DNA of 64,000 nt from Kibdelosporangium persicum (GTDB lineage Bacteria; Actinomycetota; Actinomycetes; Mycobacteriales; Pseudonocardiaceae), in the NCBI RefSeq assembly GCF_013280595.1, contig NZ_JAAATY010000002.1:372001-436000 (forward strand), written 5' to 3'. Under the pieces are notes generated by a model. It ran no database searches. It was not told the origin of the DNA and saw only the letters and a program-made list of their open reading frames with translations. The first letter of the stretch is position 1. Each line of letters opens with the position of its first letter. Made by a program: the position numbers and the translations under genes. Positions 34,812 through 44,075 of this stretch are shown piece after piece.

Positions 34812-35866
34812 CAGGAGTCACTTCCTCCCGCGATGACCGACAGGATCTCCTCGTCGCCGACGATGCCGAGCAGTTCACCGTCCCTGACGACCTTCACCGG
34901 CTTCTCCGCCGCGAGCACGCTGCGCGTCGCCTCCCGGACGACCACGTCCGGTCCCAGTTCCGGCCCGTCGAGCGGGTCGTCGTCCCGCGGCGGGCGCATG
35001 ATCCACTTCAGCGTCAGCACGTGCGAGCGCGGCACGTCCCGCACGAAGTCGCGGACGTAGTCGTCGGCCGGTGCGGCGACCAGTTCGTCACCCGTGCCGA
35101 TCTGGACGAGCGCGCCGTCCCGCATGATCAGGATGCGGTCGCCGAGCTTGAGCGCCTCGGACAGGTCGTGGGTGATGAACACCATCGTCTTGCCGACCTC
35201 GCGGTGCAGCCTGATCACCTCGCTCTGCATGTCCCGCCTGATCAGCGGGTCGAGCGCGGAGAACGGCTCGTCGAACAGCAGCACGTCCGGGTCGACGGCG
35301 AGCGCACGGGCGAGCCCGACTCGTTGCTGCATGCCGCCGGAGAGCTGGTCGGGGTAGGACATCTCGTACCCGCCGAGGCCGACGAGTTCGATGACCTCCT
35401 TGGCGCGCTTGGTCCGTTCGGCCTTGGCCACGCCACGGATCTCCAGGCCGTACGCCACGTTGTCGACGACACACCGGTGCGGCAGCAGCCCGAAGTGCTG
35501 GAACACCATGGCGAACTTGTGCCGTCGCAGGTCTCTGAGCCGCTTGGGGTCGCAGGCGAGGATGTCCTCGCCCTCGAAGATCACTTCGCCCGCGGTCGGC
35601 TCGACCAGCCGGGTGAGGCAGCGCACCAGGGTCGACTTGCCCGACCCGGACAGGCCCATCACCACGAAGACCTCGCCGGGGGCGACGTCGAAATCGATGT
35701 CGCGGACCGCGGCCGTGCAGCCGGTACGGTCCATCAGTTCCCGCCGGGACAGCGCACCCAGCTCGGCCGAGCCGGGAACCCGCGCGGCCTTGGGTCCGAA
35801 CACCTTCCAGAGGTTCCGGACAGAGATGACCGGTTGTTGCGTATCGTGCACCTGAGTTCCGTGCAT
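34811..35866 (-). CDS. proV: Glycine betaine ABC transporter ATP-binding protein
   Basis: The 351-residue protein has all ABC motifs: Walker [14 protein letters not shown]-loop [10 protein letters not shown], signature [14 protein letters not shown], Walker [15 protein letters not shown] and switch FITHDLSEA. The insertion after [11 protein letters not shown] and the C-terminal CBS-like remnant ([20 protein letters not shown]) are typical of ProV/OpuAA. A regulon-like box lies inside its first codons (35835-35849). It is 61 bp downstream of the iclR gene. Confidence 0.93.
   Translation of the reverse strand: MHGTQVHDTQQPVISVRNLWKVFGPKAARVPGSAELGALSRRELMDRTGCTAAVRDIDFDVAPGEVFVVMGLSGSGKSTLVRCLTRLVEPTAGEVIFEGEDILACDPKRLRDLRRHKFAMVFQHFGLLPHRCVVDNVAYGLEIRGVAKAERTKRAKEVIELVGLGGYEMSYPDQLSGGMQQRVGLARALAVDPDVLLFDEPFSALDPLIRRDMQSEVIRLHREVGKTMVFITHDLSEALKLGDRILIMRDGALVQIGTGDELVAAPADDYVRDFVRDVPRSHVLTLKWIMRPPRDDDPLDGPELGPDVVVREATRSVLAAEKPVKVVRDGELLGIVGDEEILSVIAGGSDS
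35835..35849 (+). promoter_or_regulatory. Single betaine-regulon-like box at the proV start
   Basis: TGTTGCGTATCGTGC on the plus strand matches the left half of GTTGCG-N5-CGCAAC. A looser palindrome, GTTCCGTGCATGGAAC, lies beside it at 35856-35871. Unlike the other four sites it falls inside the proV coding start, so its function is less sure. Confidence 0.45.
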
Positions 35867-35927
35867 GGAACACCATCATTCTACGACCGGTTCTTAGTCA
35901 AGACCGCGTCGTGGTGCAAATGGGTTT

Positions 35928-36704
35928 TCAGTGGCCATGCCATCCCAGTCTGCGGGACACCTCCCGTCCGGCGGCCACCACTCTGGCGGCGACATCCGGC
36001 ACGTGATCAGGTGTGATGCGGAAGCCGGGACCGGAAGCACTGATGGATCCGACCACTGTTCCGTCGGCGCTGCTGATCGGTGCGGCGATGGCGGTGAGCC
36101 CGATCTCGAGCTCGTCGATGGCGACCGCGTAGCCGCGCTGCCGGACCTCGTCGACCTGGGCCCGCAGTTCGGCGCGGTCGGTGATGGTCTTGTCGGTGAA
36201 GCGCTTCAGCGTGCCCGACGTCAGCTCGTCGAACCGCACTTCGGACAGGCTCGCGAGCAGCACCTTGCCGTTTGACGTGGCGTGCAACGGAATCCGCTGG
36301 CCGACCCAGTTGTGCAACTGCAGCGCCGCCGAACCGGCGACCTGGTCGACGTACAACGCCTCATGACCGGACAGGACCGTGATGTTCACGGTCTCGCCGA
36401 CCACCTCGGCCAGCCGCTGCGACACGGGCTTGGCCCGTTGCACCAGGTCGAGCTTGGCCGTGGTGGCGCCGGCGAGTTGCAGCACGCCGACGCCCAGCCG
36501 GTACTTGCCGCGTTCCGAGTGCTGTTCCACCAGGTCGTGCAGTTCCAGTGTGGTGACCAGGCGGAACGCCGTCGACTTGTGCACCTTCAGCTTGGCCGCG
36601 ATCTCGGTGACGCCCAGTTCGCCGTGCCGGGCGAGCAGCCGGAGCACGGTCAACGCCCGGTCGACGGACTGGATCGTGCTCCCGCTCTCGCCGCCGGCCC
36701 TCAT
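35928..36704 (-). CDS. IclR-family regulator (first of two in the betaine island)
   Basis: From ATG 36704 the protein has 258 residues: an N-terminal winged helix ([40 protein letters not shown]) and the C-terminal IclR effector domain ([37 protein letters not shown]). The start overlaps the betA stop by 4 bp (ATGA), so it is co-expressed with choline dehydrogenase and likely senses a pathway compound. It is clearly paralogous to the IclR at 39335-40111. Confidence 0.93.
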   Translation of the reverse strand: MRAGGESGSTIQSVDRALTVLRLLARHGELGVTEIAAKLKVHKSTAFRLVTTLELHDLVEQHSERGKYRLGVGVLQLAGATTAKLDLVQRAKPVSQRLAEVVGETVNITVLSGHEALYVDQVAGSAALQLHNWVGQRIPLHATSNGKVLLASLSEVRFDELTSGTLKRFTDKTITDRAELRAQVDEVRQRGYAVAIDELEIGLTAIAAPISSADGTVVGSISASGPGFRITPDHVPDVAARVVAAGREVSRRLGWHGH

Positions 36705-38341
36705 GGCTTGTGGTGGCGGTAGAAGGTGACGTCGGACGGCGGCAGTGGCGTGTTGCCGAGGATGAGGTCGCTGGCTTTCTCGGCGACCATCATCACCGGC
36801 GCGTAGATGTTGCCGTTGGTGACGTACGGGAACACCGACGCGTCCACCACACGCAGGCCCTCGACGCCGTGCACGCGCATGGTCGCCGGGTCCACAACGG
36901 ACATGTCGTCGACGCCCATCTTCGCCGTGCACGACGGGTGGTACGCGGTCTCGGCGTCCTTGGCGACCCATTCGAGGATCTGCTCATCGGTCCGGACCCC
37001 GGGCCCTGGCGAGATCTCGCCGTCGTTGAACTCGTCGAACGCGGGCTGGCCGAGAATCTCGCGGGCGACCCGGATCGCCTCGACCCATTCCCGCCGGTCC
37101 TGGTCGGTGGACAGGTAGTTGAACCGCAGCGCCGGGTGCTCCCGCGGATTGGTGGACCTGATCTTCACCGAGCCGCGGGCGTCGGAGTACATCGGCCCGA
37201 TGTGCACCTGGTAGCCGTGGCCCGCGGTCGGCTGCGAACCGTCGTAGCGCACGGCCAAAGGCAGGAAGTGGAACATCAGGTTCGGGTACTCGACGTCCTC
37301 GTTGCTGCGGGCGAATCCGCCGCCCTCGAAGTGGTTGGTGGCGGCCGGGCCTTTCCTGCCCAGCAGCCACTGCAGGCCGATCAGCGGACGGTTGCGCCAC
37401 TTCAGCGCGGGGTTGAGCGACACGGGCTTCTTGGACGCGTGCTGCACGTAGACCTCGAGGTGGTCCTGCAGGTTCTCGCCGACGCCAGGCAGGTCGTCGA
37501 CCACGTCGATGCCCAGCGCCTGCAACTCGGAAGCGTTGCCGATGCCGGACAGCTGGAGCAACTGGGGTGTGTTGATCGCGCCGCCGCAGAGGATGACCTC
37601 CTTGCCGCGCACCGTTCTGGTCCGGCCGAACCGGCTGATCTCCACGCCGGTCGCGCGCTTGCCGTCGAACAGCACCTTGTTGACGTGCGTGTAGCACTTG
37701 ACCGTCAGGTTCGGACGGTCCATCACCGGGTGCAGGTACGCGCGGGCCGCGGAGAGTCGCCGTCCTTTGTGGATGTTCCGGTCGAACTTGGCGAAGCCTT
37801 CCTGCTGGAAACCGTTGACGTCCTTGGTGATCGGGTAGCCGGCCTGCTGCACGGCCCGGAAGAACGCGCCGAACAGGGGATTGGTGGCCGGGCCGCGTTC
37901 CAGCACCAGCGGCCCGTCGTCGCCGCGCCACGCGTCACCGCCTGCCAGGCAGTTCTCCATCTTCTTGAAGTACGGCAGGCAATGCGCGTAGTCCCAGTCC
38001 TTCATGCCCGGGTCGGCGGCCCAGCGTTCCAGGTCCAGCGGGTTGCCGCGCTGGAAGATCATGCCGTTGATGCTGCTGGAACCGCCGAGCACCTTGCCGC
38101 GGCCGTGCGAGACCCGGCGGCCGCCCATGAACGGTTCCGGCTCGGAGTGGTACTTCCAGTCGTAGAACCGGTTGCCGATGACCATGGTCAGCGCGGCGGG
38201 CATGTGGATGAAGACGTCCCAGCTCCAGTCCGGCCTGCCTGCCTCCAGGACCAGCACTTTTGTGGAGGGGTCCGCGGACAGCCTGTTGGCCAGCGCGCAG
38301 CCGGCCGACCCGCCGCCGACGATGATGTGGTCGTAGCCCAT
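36701..38341 (-). CDS. betA: Choline dehydrogenase-type GMC oxidoreductase
   Basis: From ATG 38341 (GGAGGG 4 nt upstream) it has 546 residues. The FAD motif is [22 protein letters not shown] signature 1 is [18 protein letters not shown], and signature 2 is [16 protein letters not shown]. The C-terminal active site is [12 protein letters not shown], then [19 protein letters not shown]. BetA oxidises choline to betaine aldehyde and often on to betaine. No betaine aldehyde dehydrogenase is in the window. It is divergent from purU across a region with four regulon boxes. Confidence 0.92.
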   Translation of the reverse strand: MGYDHIIVGGGSAGCALANRLSADPSTKVLVLEAGRPDWSWDVFIHMPAALTMVIGNRFYDWKYHSEPEPFMGGRRVSHGRGKVLGGSSSINGMIFQRGNPLDLERWAADPGMKDWDYAHCLPYFKKMENCLAGGDAWRGDDGPLVLERGPATNPLFGAFFRAVQQAGYPITKDVNGFQQEGFAKFDRNIHKGRRLSAARAYLHPVMDRPNLTVKCYTHVNKVLFDGKRATGVEISRFGRTRTVRGKEVILCGGAINTPQLLQLSGIGNASELQALGIDVVDDLPGVGENLQDHLEVYVQHASKKPVSLNPALKWRNRPLIGLQWLLGRKGPAATNHFEGGGFARSNEDVEYPNLMFHFLPLAVRYDGSQPTAGHGYQVHIGPMYSDARGSVKIRSTNPREHPALRFNYLSTDQDRREWVEAIRVAREILGQPAFDEFNDGEISPGPGVRTDEQILEWVAKDAETAYHPSCTAKMGVDDMSVVDPATMRVHGVEGLRVVDASVFPYVTNGNIYAPVMMVAEKASDLILGNTPLPPSDVTFYRHHKP

Positions 38342-38354
38342 CGCACCCTCCATG

Positions 38355-38388
38355 TGTTGCGTAATACCCAACCCCGTTCGTAATGCGA
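38355..38388. promoter_or_regulatory. Betaine-regulon boxes upstream of betA
   Basis: On the plus strand TGTTGCGTAATACCC starts at 38355. A weaker copy, CCGTTCGTAATGCGA, starts exactly 19 bp further on at 38374. The first box begins 3 nt upstream of the betA ribosome-binding site, the same layout as for purU, dmg and the Rieske operon. Confidence 0.6.
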
Positions 38389-38439
38389 AGCATTAGCAGG
38401 CTAGCCGGGGTTGACGCCGACGCCAACCGCTGCCGAAAC

Positions 38440-38476
38440 TGTTGCTTATTGCGTTTTATGTCGCGTACAGCGCAAC
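38440..38476 (+). promoter_or_regulatory. Tandem betaine-regulon boxes upstream of purU
   Basis: TGTTGCTTATTGCGT starts at 38440 and TGTCGCGTACAGCGC at 38459, 19 bp apart. The second extends to GTCGCG-TACAG-CGCAAC (38460-38476), an inverted repeat with one mismatch. It abuts the AGGAGG ribosome-binding site. Confidence 0.7.
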
Positions 38477-38487
38477 AGGAGGTCGCC

Positions 38488-39333
38488 GTGAGCGATGAGT
38501 TCGTGCTGACCCTCACCTGCCCCGAGCAACTCGGGATCGTGCACGCGGTCTCCGGGTTCCTGCTGGACCACGGCTGCGACATCGTCGACAACCGCCAGTT
38601 CGACTCGGAACGGTTCTACATGCGCGTGCACTTCGCCGCCCGCCGCGAACCGGTCGCGCTGGAGACCCTGCGCGCGTCCTTCGCCAGGACCGCGACCGTC
38701 TACGGCATGGAATGGCAGCTGCACGCGGTGGACGAACGCCCACGCGTGCTGATCATGGTGTCCCGGTTCGGGCACTGCCTCAACGATCTGCTCTACCGCT
38801 GGCGGACCGGTCAGCTGAAGATCGACATTCCGTTGATCGTGTCCAATCACCGCGACTTCGAGCCGCTGGCCCGGACCTACGGCATCCCGTTCGAACACAT
38901 CCCGGTCACCAGCGAGACCAAAGCGGACGCCGAGGCACGCCTGCTCGAACTGCTCGAACGCCACGACATCGAGCTGACCGTGCTCGCCCGCTACATGCAG
39001 GTCCTCTCGGACGACCTGTGCCGGAAGCTGGACGGACGAGTGATCAACATCCACCACTCGTTCCTGCCCGGTTTCAAGGGCGCCAAGCCCTACCACCAGG
39101 CGTTCGAACGTGGTGTGAAAGTCGTCGGCGCCACGGCCCACTACGTCACGGCCGACCTCGACGAAGGGCCGATCATCGAGCAGGAGGTGATCCGCGTCGA
39201 CCACACCCAGGACGCGAACCAGCTCGCCGTGATCGGCCGGGACGCCGAATGCCTGGCCCTGTCCCGAGCCGTCCAGTGGCACGTCGAGCGCCGTGTCCTG
39301 CTCAACGGCCACCGGACGGTCGTGTTCCGCTGA
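38488..39333 (+). CDS. purU: Formyltetrahydrofolate deformylase
   Basis: The GTG at 38488 lies 5 nt after ACAGGAGG and gives 281 residues. An N-terminal ACT domain (FVLTLTCPEQLGIVHAVSGF) is followed by the formyltransferase-type catalytic domain with N187 and H189 (INIHHSFLPGFKGAKPYHQA) and D225 (TADLDEGPIIEQ). PurU hydrolyses 10-formyl-THF to formate and THF. Here it would regenerate THF after methyl groups from dimethylglycine and sarcosine are loaded on folate, as in Arthrobacter dmg/sox clusters. Confidence 0.95.
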   Translation: MSDEFVLTLTCPEQLGIVHAVSGFLLDHGCDIVDNRQFDSERFYMRVHFAARREPVALETLRASFARTATVYGMEWQLHAVDERPRVLIMVSRFGHCLNDLLYRWRTGQLKIDIPLIVSNHRDFEPLARTYGIPFEHIPVTSETKADAEARLLELLERHDIELTVLARYMQVLSDDLCRKLDGRVINIHHSFLPGFKGAKPYHQAFERGVKVVGATAHYVTADLDEGPIIEQEVIRVDHTQDANQLAVIGRDAECLALSRAVQWHVERRVLLNGHRTVVFR

Positions 39334-39334
39334 C

Positions 39335-40111
39335 TCAGGCCTCTCCGAAGTAACCCACGCGGGAGCTGATCTCGGCGGCGCCGACGCGGAGCGTCTCGGC
39401 CACCGCCGGGAAGGACTCGACGGTGAGCCGGTAGGCCGGCCCGGAGACGCTGACCGCGGCGATCACGTCGCCGCTGCCGCCCCTGATCGGCGCCGCGATC
39501 GCGTTCAGCCCGATCTCCAGCTCCTCGTTCGTGCTGCCCCAGCCGCGTTCGCGGATCAGGTCCAGTTCGGACAGCAGCTTCGACCGGCTGGTGATCGTGG
39601 ACGGGGTGTAGCGCTCCAATGTGTCCGTCGCGGCGGTCAGTTCGTCCTCGTCCGCCCAGGCCAGCAGGACCTTCCCGCTGGAGGTGGCGTGCAACGGGGT
39701 CCGCTGCCCGATCCAGTTGCGGGTCGTCACGGCCGCGGTGCCGTAGACCTGCGTGATGTTGGTGGCCTGCCCGGAGTCCAGCACCGCGACGTTCACCGTC
39801 TCGTCCAGTTCGGACGCGAGTCTCTCGCAGACGGGCTGGCTCTCTCTGGGCAGATCGAGTCTGGCGGTGGTGGCGCCGGCGAGCCGGACGATGCCGAACC
39901 CGAGGCGGTACTTGCCGCGCTCGGCCACCTGTTCCACCAGCCGGCGCTGTTCCAGCGCGCCGATCAGCCGGAACGCCGTGGACTTGTGCACGTCCAGTTC
40001 GGCCGCGATCTCGGTGACCCCGGCCTCCCCTCGGATGGCCAGGATGTCCAGGATCGCCAGCGCGCGGTCTACCGACTGAACCTGGACCGTGGCGGGCTTT
40101 TCGTTCCCCAT
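39335..40111 (-). CDS. IclR-family regulator (second in the betaine island)
   Basis: The 258-residue protein has the IclR winged helix ([40 protein letters not shown]) and effector domain (QATNITQVYGTAAVT, HATSSGKVLLAWAD, ELEIGLNAIAAPIRG). It is divergent from the Rieske operon and converges on purU with a 1-bp gap. It is similar throughout to the IclR at 35928, which suggests duplication and split control of the pathway. Confidence 0.93.
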   Translation of the reverse strand: MGNEKPATVQVQSVDRALAILDILAIRGEAGVTEIAAELDVHKSTAFRLIGALEQRRLVEQVAERGKYRLGFGIVRLAGATTARLDLPRESQPVCERLASELDETVNVAVLDSGQATNITQVYGTAAVTTRNWIGQRTPLHATSSGKVLLAWADEDELTAATDTLERYTPSTITSRSKLLSELDLIRERGWGSTNEELEIGLNAIAAPIRGGSGDVIAAVSVSGPAYRLTVESFPAVAETLRVGAAEISSRVGYFGEA

Positions 40112-40184
40112 GCCGCAACTTTACTCACCGGTCACGTACTTCCCCTGGTTGAACCCTTGACGCACCTCGAACCAAGCCTCACTC

Positions 40185-40221
40185 TGTTGCTTATCGCACG
40201 ACTTGTTGTGTATCGCACAAC
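40185..40221 (+). promoter_or_regulatory. Tandem betaine-regulon boxes upstream of the Rieske operon
   Basis: TGTTGCTTATCGCAC starts at 40185 and TGTTGTGTATCGCAC at 40204, 19 bp apart. The second is a perfect inverted repeat, GTTGTG-TATCG-CACAAC (40205-40221), and touches the CGGAGG ribosome-binding site. The site lies between iclR (40111, minus) and the operon, so it may serve both. Confidence 0.75.
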
Positions 40222-40232
40222 GGAGGCTGAGC

Positions 40233-40550
40233 ATGATTCCAGTCTGCGCGCTGGCCGACATCCGTCCCGGCGAGGCGGTCCGGGTGGACGGCGACCCGCC
40301 GATCTCGGTGTTCAACGTGGACGGCGAGCTGTACGCGATCGACGACACGTGCACCCACCAGGACGCCTCGCTGGCCGACGGCTGGCTGGAAGGCTGTTTG
40401 ATCGAGTGCCCGTTGCACGCGTCGTGCTTCGACCTGCGGACCGGTCAGCCGACCGGCCCGCCCGCCAAGGTTCCTGTGCGCACCCATGAGGTGGTGGTCC
40501 AGGACGGTCACGTCTACGTACTAGCCGTCGCCGTCCCGGTCACGACCTGA
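40233..40550 (+). CDS. Rieske-type ferredoxin
   Basis: The ATG at 40233, 6 nt after CGGAGG, gives 105 residues. The Rieske cluster ligands are C40-T-H42 (DDTCTHQDASL) and C59-P-L-H62 (ECPLHASCFDLRTG). This is the small ferredoxin of multicomponent oxygenases (BphA3/HcaC type). It would pass electrons from the reductase encoded next to the oxygenase at 41707. Confidence 0.94.
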   Translation: MIPVCALADIRPGEAVRVDGDPPISVFNVDGELYAIDDTCTHQDASLADGWLEGCLIECPLHASCFDLRTGQPTGPPAKVPVRTHEVVVQDGHVYVLAVAVPVTT

Positions 40551-41710
40551 TGCGCACGATCACCGTGGTCGGCGCCTCACTCGCCGGCCTTTCCGCCGCG
40601 CGTGCCTTGCGAGCACAGGAATTCGCGGGACGCGTCATCGTGCTCGGCGACGAGCGACACGAGCCGTACGACCGGCCGCCGTTGTCCAAGACCTTCCTGG
40701 ACGGTTCCGCGTCACTCGACGACATCTCACTGATCACGTCGGACGACAACCTCCTGGACATCGACTGGCGCCTCGGCACTCGCGCCGCCGCGCTGGACCC
40801 GTCGGAGCGTGCGGTCGTGCTCGACACGGGCGAACGCGTCGTGACCGACGGCGTTGTCCTGGCCACAGGTGCTCGCGCCCGGAAAATGCCAGGTCCGGCG
40901 GGCGTCCACACGCTCAGGACGCTCGATGACGCGCTGGTTCTCCGTGAGGAGCTGAGGCAGGGCGGCTCGGTGGTCGTCATCGGCGCGGGCTTCATCGGCG
41001 CCGAAGTCGCGTCGACCGCCCGTCGACTGGGGCTCGACGTCACGGTTGTGGAAACGCTGCCCACGCCGATGGCCGGACCGCTGGGCGTGGAGATGGGCCA
41101 GGTCTGCGCGGGATTGCACGCCCGCAACGGCGTCCGGCTCATCACGGGCGTACCGGTGTCCGGATTGGTCGGCTCGTCCCGTGTTCGCGCGGTGCGGTTG
41201 GCCGACGGGCGGGAGATTCCGGCGGACATCGTGGTCGTCGGCATCGGCGCGGTCCCGAACGTCGAATGGCTGGCCGGATCGGGACTGACCATCAACGGCG
41301 GCGTCGTGACCGACGCACGGTGCATCACCGACATCCCCGAAGTGGTCGCCGTGGGGGACTGTGCGTCCTCGTTCAACGACCACGCGGGCACGGTGATCCG
41401 TCTCGAGCACTGGACGAACGCGTTGCAGCAGCCCAAAATCGCCGCCGCGAGCTTGCTCGGCCGCACCAGCGTGCACGCCACGCGGTACTCCGTGCCGTAC
41501 TTCTGGTCCGACCAGTACGGCTCACGGTTGCAGTTCGCCGGTCACCGTCGTGACGGCGACGAAGTCGAAGTCGTCGAAGGCTCGCTGGACATGTCGTTCG
41601 TCGCCGTCTACCGCCGCGACTCGCGGCCCGTCGCCGTGCTCGCCGTCGACCAGCCTCGCTTGTTCGGGCGCTGGCGCCGTGAGCTTGCCTCAGAAGGGGT
41701 GTTGAGTTGA
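40550..41710 (+). CDS. FAD/NAD(P)H ferredoxin reductase (BphA4 type)
   Basis: The 386-residue protein has two dinucleotide motifs (VVGASLAGLSAARAL at 6-20 and VVIGAGFIGAEVAS at 142-155), the FAD-contacting YDRPPLSKTFL and the Asp motif VVAVGDCASSFND. It reduces the Rieske ferredoxin with NAD(P)H. The start overlaps the ferredoxin stop (TGATG) and its stop overlaps the oxygenase start (TTGA), so the three proteins are translationally coupled. Confidence 0.93.
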   Translation: MRTITVVGASLAGLSAARALRAQEFAGRVIVLGDERHEPYDRPPLSKTFLDGSASLDDISLITSDDNLLDIDWRLGTRAAALDPSERAVVLDTGERVVTDGVVLATGARARKMPGPAGVHTLRTLDDALVLREELRQGGSVVVIGAGFIGAEVASTARRLGLDVTVVETLPTPMAGPLGVEMGQVCAGLHARNGVRLITGVPVSGLVGSSRVRAVRLADGREIPADIVVVGIGAVPNVEWLAGSGLTINGGVVTDARCITDIPEVVAVGDCASSFNDHAGTVIRLEHWTNALQQPKIAAASLLGRTSVHATRYSVPYFWSDQYGSRLQFAGHRRDGDEVEVVEGSLDMSFVAVYRRDSRPVAVLAVDQPRLFGRWRRELASEGVLS

Positions 41711-42822
41711 CCGTCAGCCTGCCGCCCAGCCTGCTCGCCACGCTGCCGGGCCGCTTCTACACCGACCCGTCGATCTTCGCCGTCGAGCAGGAGCGGGTCT
41801 TCGAGTCGATGTGGTTCGCGGTCGCGCGGTCGTCCGACCTCGCCACACCCGGCAGGTTCGAAACCGCCGACGTGGGCCGCGAAAGCGTTCTGATCGTGCG
41901 TGGGCGCGATGGGCGGTTGCGGGCTTTCCTCAATGTTTGCAGGCATCGTGGCGCCAAGCTGTGCGTCGAGCCTGCGGGCGAGACCAAACGCCAGCTGCAA
42001 TGTCCTTACCACGCTTGGACTTATGGCCTGGACGGCAAACTGGTCGCCGCGCCGAACCTGACGAAGATGCCGGACATCGACCGGGTCGAGTACGGCCTGA
42101 TCCCCGTGCACCTGCGGGAATGGCTCGGCTACGCCTGGGTCTGCCTCGCCGGCGATCCACCATCCTTTGAGGACACCGTGGTGGGCGCGGCCCGGGCGCG
42201 TCTCGGTGACGCGGAGATGATCAACCACTGGGAAGTGGACACGCTCGACGTGGGCCGCCGGATCGTCTACGACGTCAAGGCGAACTGGAAACTGATCATC
42301 GAGAACTTCATGGAGTGCTACCACTGCGCGACCATCCACCCGGAACTCACCGAGGTCCTGCCGGAGTTCGCCGACGGGTACGCGGCGCAGTACTACGTCG
42401 GGCACGGCGCGGCATTCGCCGAAGAGGCACAGGGTTTCACGGTCGACGGCAGCGAGGGCTTCGACAGGATCGGCGGGGTGGGCGAGGAGCAGGACCGCAA
42501 GTACTACGCGATCACGGTGAACCCGCAGGTGTTCATCAACCTGGTGCCCGACCACGTGATCTTCCACCGGATGTTCCCGAGGTCGGCCGACCGGACCGTG
42601 GTGGTCTGCGACTGGCTCTACACCAAGGAAGTCGTGGCCGGCGGGAAGGACGTGTCGCGTTCGGTGGAGCTGTTCCACCGGGTGAATCGACAGGACTTCG
42701 ACGCGTGCGAACGGTGTCAGCCCGCGATGTCGTCACGTGCTTACGCGAAAGGCGGCGTGCTGGTGCCGAGTGAGCACCACATCGCCGCCTTCCACGACTG
42801 GCTCACCGCGAAGTTGGCCTAG
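41707..42822 (+). CDS. Rieske oxygenase alpha subunit, probable glycine betaine monooxygenase
   Basis: The TTG at 41707 gives 371 residues. The Rieske ligands are C78-R-H80 and C99-P-Y-H102. The mononuclear iron site is ENFMECYHCATIHPEL (H206, H211), with Glu203 at the bridging position where aromatic-ring dioxygenases have Asp. A bridging Glu is known from oxygenases of quaternary amines such as carnitine monooxygenase CntA. With dmg, sox, betA and a betaine transporter nearby, demethylation of glycine betaine to dimethylglycine is the best call. Stachydrine or carnitine are alternatives. Confidence 0.85.
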   Translation: MTVSLPPSLLATLPGRFYTDPSIFAVEQERVFESMWFAVARSSDLATPGRFETADVGRESVLIVRGRDGRLRAFLNVCRHRGAKLCVEPAGETKRQLQCPYHAWTYGLDGKLVAAPNLTKMPDIDRVEYGLIPVHLREWLGYAWVCLAGDPPSFEDTVVGAARARLGDAEMINHWEVDTLDVGRRIVYDVKANWKLIIENFMECYHCATIHPELTEVLPEFADGYAAQYYVGHGAAFAEEAQGFTVDGSEGFDRIGGVGEEQDRKYYAITVNPQVFINLVPDHVIFHRMFPRSADRTVVVCDWLYTKEVVAGGKDVSRSVELFHRVNRQDFDACERCQPAMSSRAYAKGGVLVPSEHHIAAFHDWLTAKLA

Positions 42823-42867
42823 CGGTGGGAATCGCGACCACGAGCGACGCAGGCGGCCCACAGCGAA

Positions 42868-42911
42868 GGCGCGATTTTGTGTGGCGCAGAGGCTCCACAC
42901 CAAATCGCGCC
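42868..42911. terminator. Bidirectional terminator between the Rieske operon and the SDR gene
   Basis: GGCGCGATTTTGTGTGG (42868-42884) pairs with 42895-42911 with one mismatch in 17 bp and a 10-nt loop. It lies between convergent stops (42822 and 42919). Confidence 0.8.
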
Positions 42912-42918
42912 GCCCCAG

Positions 42919-43674
42919 CTACCGAGGAGCCATCCGCAGCGCACCATCCATCCGGATGACCTCGCCGTTCAGGTAGTCGTGGTCGATGATCGCCAGCGCC
43001 AGCTTCGCGTACTCGGCGGGCAGCGCCAGGCGCTTCGGGAACGGCACGCCGTCGGCCAGCGCGGCCCGGAACTCTTCGCCCACCCCGGCCAGCATCGGGG
43101 TGTCGACGATGCCGGGGGCGATCGTCATCACGCGGATGCCGGACGAGGCGAGATCCCGCGCGGCAGGCAAGGTCAGGCCCACCACGCCGCCCTTGGAGGA
43201 CGAGTACGCGGCCTGGCCGATCTGGCCGTCGAACGCGGCGATCGAGGCGGTGTTGATGATCACGCCACGCTGGCCGTTCTCGTCGGCGTCGGTCTTGGCG
43301 ATCGCCTCGGCCGCCAGCCGCAGCACGTTGAACGTGCCGATCAGGTTGATCTCGATGACCTTGCGGTAGACGTCCAGGTCGTGGACGCCCTTCTTGGACA
43401 GGATCCGGCCGGCCGTGCCGATCCCGGCGCAGTTCACCGCGACCCGCAGCGGCGCCTCGCCCGCGGCCTGGTCCACCGCGGCCCGCACCTGCTCCGGGCT
43501 GGTCACGTCGGCCGCGACGTACGTGATCCCGTCGACGGCGTCCGCCTTCTCGATCGCACCGGGCAGATCGAGCGCGAACACCTTGGCGCCCTGCTTGGCC
43601 AGCGCCTGGGCGGTCGCACCGCCGAGACCTGACGCGCCACCCGTGACCACCGCCGCGATACCGCTGACCTGCAT
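42919..43674 (-). CDS. SDR family 3-hydroxyacyl-CoA dehydrogenase-like (HSD17B10 type)
   Basis: The 251-residue classical SDR has [17 protein letters not shown] (NAD site), a conserved NCAGIG, the catalytic Ser/Tyr/Lys in [24 protein letters not shown], and [10 protein letters not shown]. The phrases resemble the type 2 3-hydroxyacyl-CoA dehydrogenase (HSD10) subgroup, so oxidation of 3-hydroxyacyl-CoA is plausible. The ribosome-binding site AAAGGAG lies 6 nt upstream. There is no clear link to the betaine pathway. Confidence 0.9.
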   Translation of the reverse strand: MQVSGIAAVVTGGASGLGGATAQALAKQGAKVFALDLPGAIEKADAVDGITYVAADVTSPEQVRAAVDQAAGEAPLRVAVNCAGIGTAGRILSKKGVHDLDVYRKVIEINLIGTFNVLRLAAEAIAKTDADENGQRGVIINTASIAAFDGQIGQAAYSSSKGGVVGLTLPAARDLASSGIRVMTIAPGIVDTPMLAGVGEEFRAALADGVPFPKRLALPAEYAKLALAIIDHDYLNGEVIRMDGALRMAPR

Positions 43675-43722
43675 GCCTGCTCTCCTTTGGGCTCTGAACG
43701 GGAGAGAGGCTAGCCGTCGCGG

Positions 43723-43857
43723 TCAGGCGCGGTCGCTTGGTGTGACCTCCTTAACGGGTTGCCGTTGTTCCACCGCGTGCAACAGCAGCACGAGCGGCAC
43801 CGCCGCCAACGCGGCCAGCACCACGACCCCGAGCACGATCGCCATGACCTCCCACAT
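43723..43857 (-). CDS. Small single-pass membrane protein (44 aa)
   Basis: From ATG 43857, with GGAGGG directly upstream, the peptide is MWEVMAIVLGVVVLAALAAV followed by a few more hydrophobic residues and a charged tail (EQRQPVKEVTPSDRA). It has one transmembrane helix and a cytoplasmic or exposed C-terminus. Such peptides are common and often unannotated in actinobacteria. It is upstream of and co-directional with the SDR gene. Function unknown. Confidence 0.5.
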   Translation of the reverse strand: MWEVMAIVLGVVVLAALAAVPLVLLLHAVEQRQPVKEVTPSDRA

Positions 43858-44043
43858 GCCCTCCACTCTCGTCCGCGCAGCACCACGACCGCGTCGGCCG
43901 GCAGTGCGGTATTCGAGTCCTTCCGAGGGACGTCCCAGATCACCCACCGCTACGACTCAGGTCTGACGTCGCCCTGTCAGGGCAGCCCTTGCGTCAGCCG
44001 GGCTCGGGCGATAACACCCAACGGGAGACATCCGACTGTGTAC

Positions 44044-44063
44044 GTGTAGTGATCACTCGACAC
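44044..44063. promoter_or_regulatory. Possible Crp-type palindrome upstream of the Crp/Fnr gene
   Basis: AGTGATCACT (44048-44057) is a perfect 10-bp palindrome inside the looser dyad GTGTAGTGATCACTCGACAC, 19 bp upstream of the regulator start. The flanking GTGT and ACAC echo a Crp half-site arrangement. Autoregulation is inferred. Confidence 0.45.
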
Positions 44064-44075
44064 TAGGGGACCGCG

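Noticed and set aside
36710-38383. 557-codon open frame on the plus strand
   Set aside because: An almost exact antisense shadow of betA.
40233-42822. Aromatic-ring dioxygenase for hydrocarbon breakdown
   Set aside because: There is no beta subunit, dihydrodiol dehydrogenase or ring-cleavage gene. The bridging Glu and the betaine context point to a quaternary amine.
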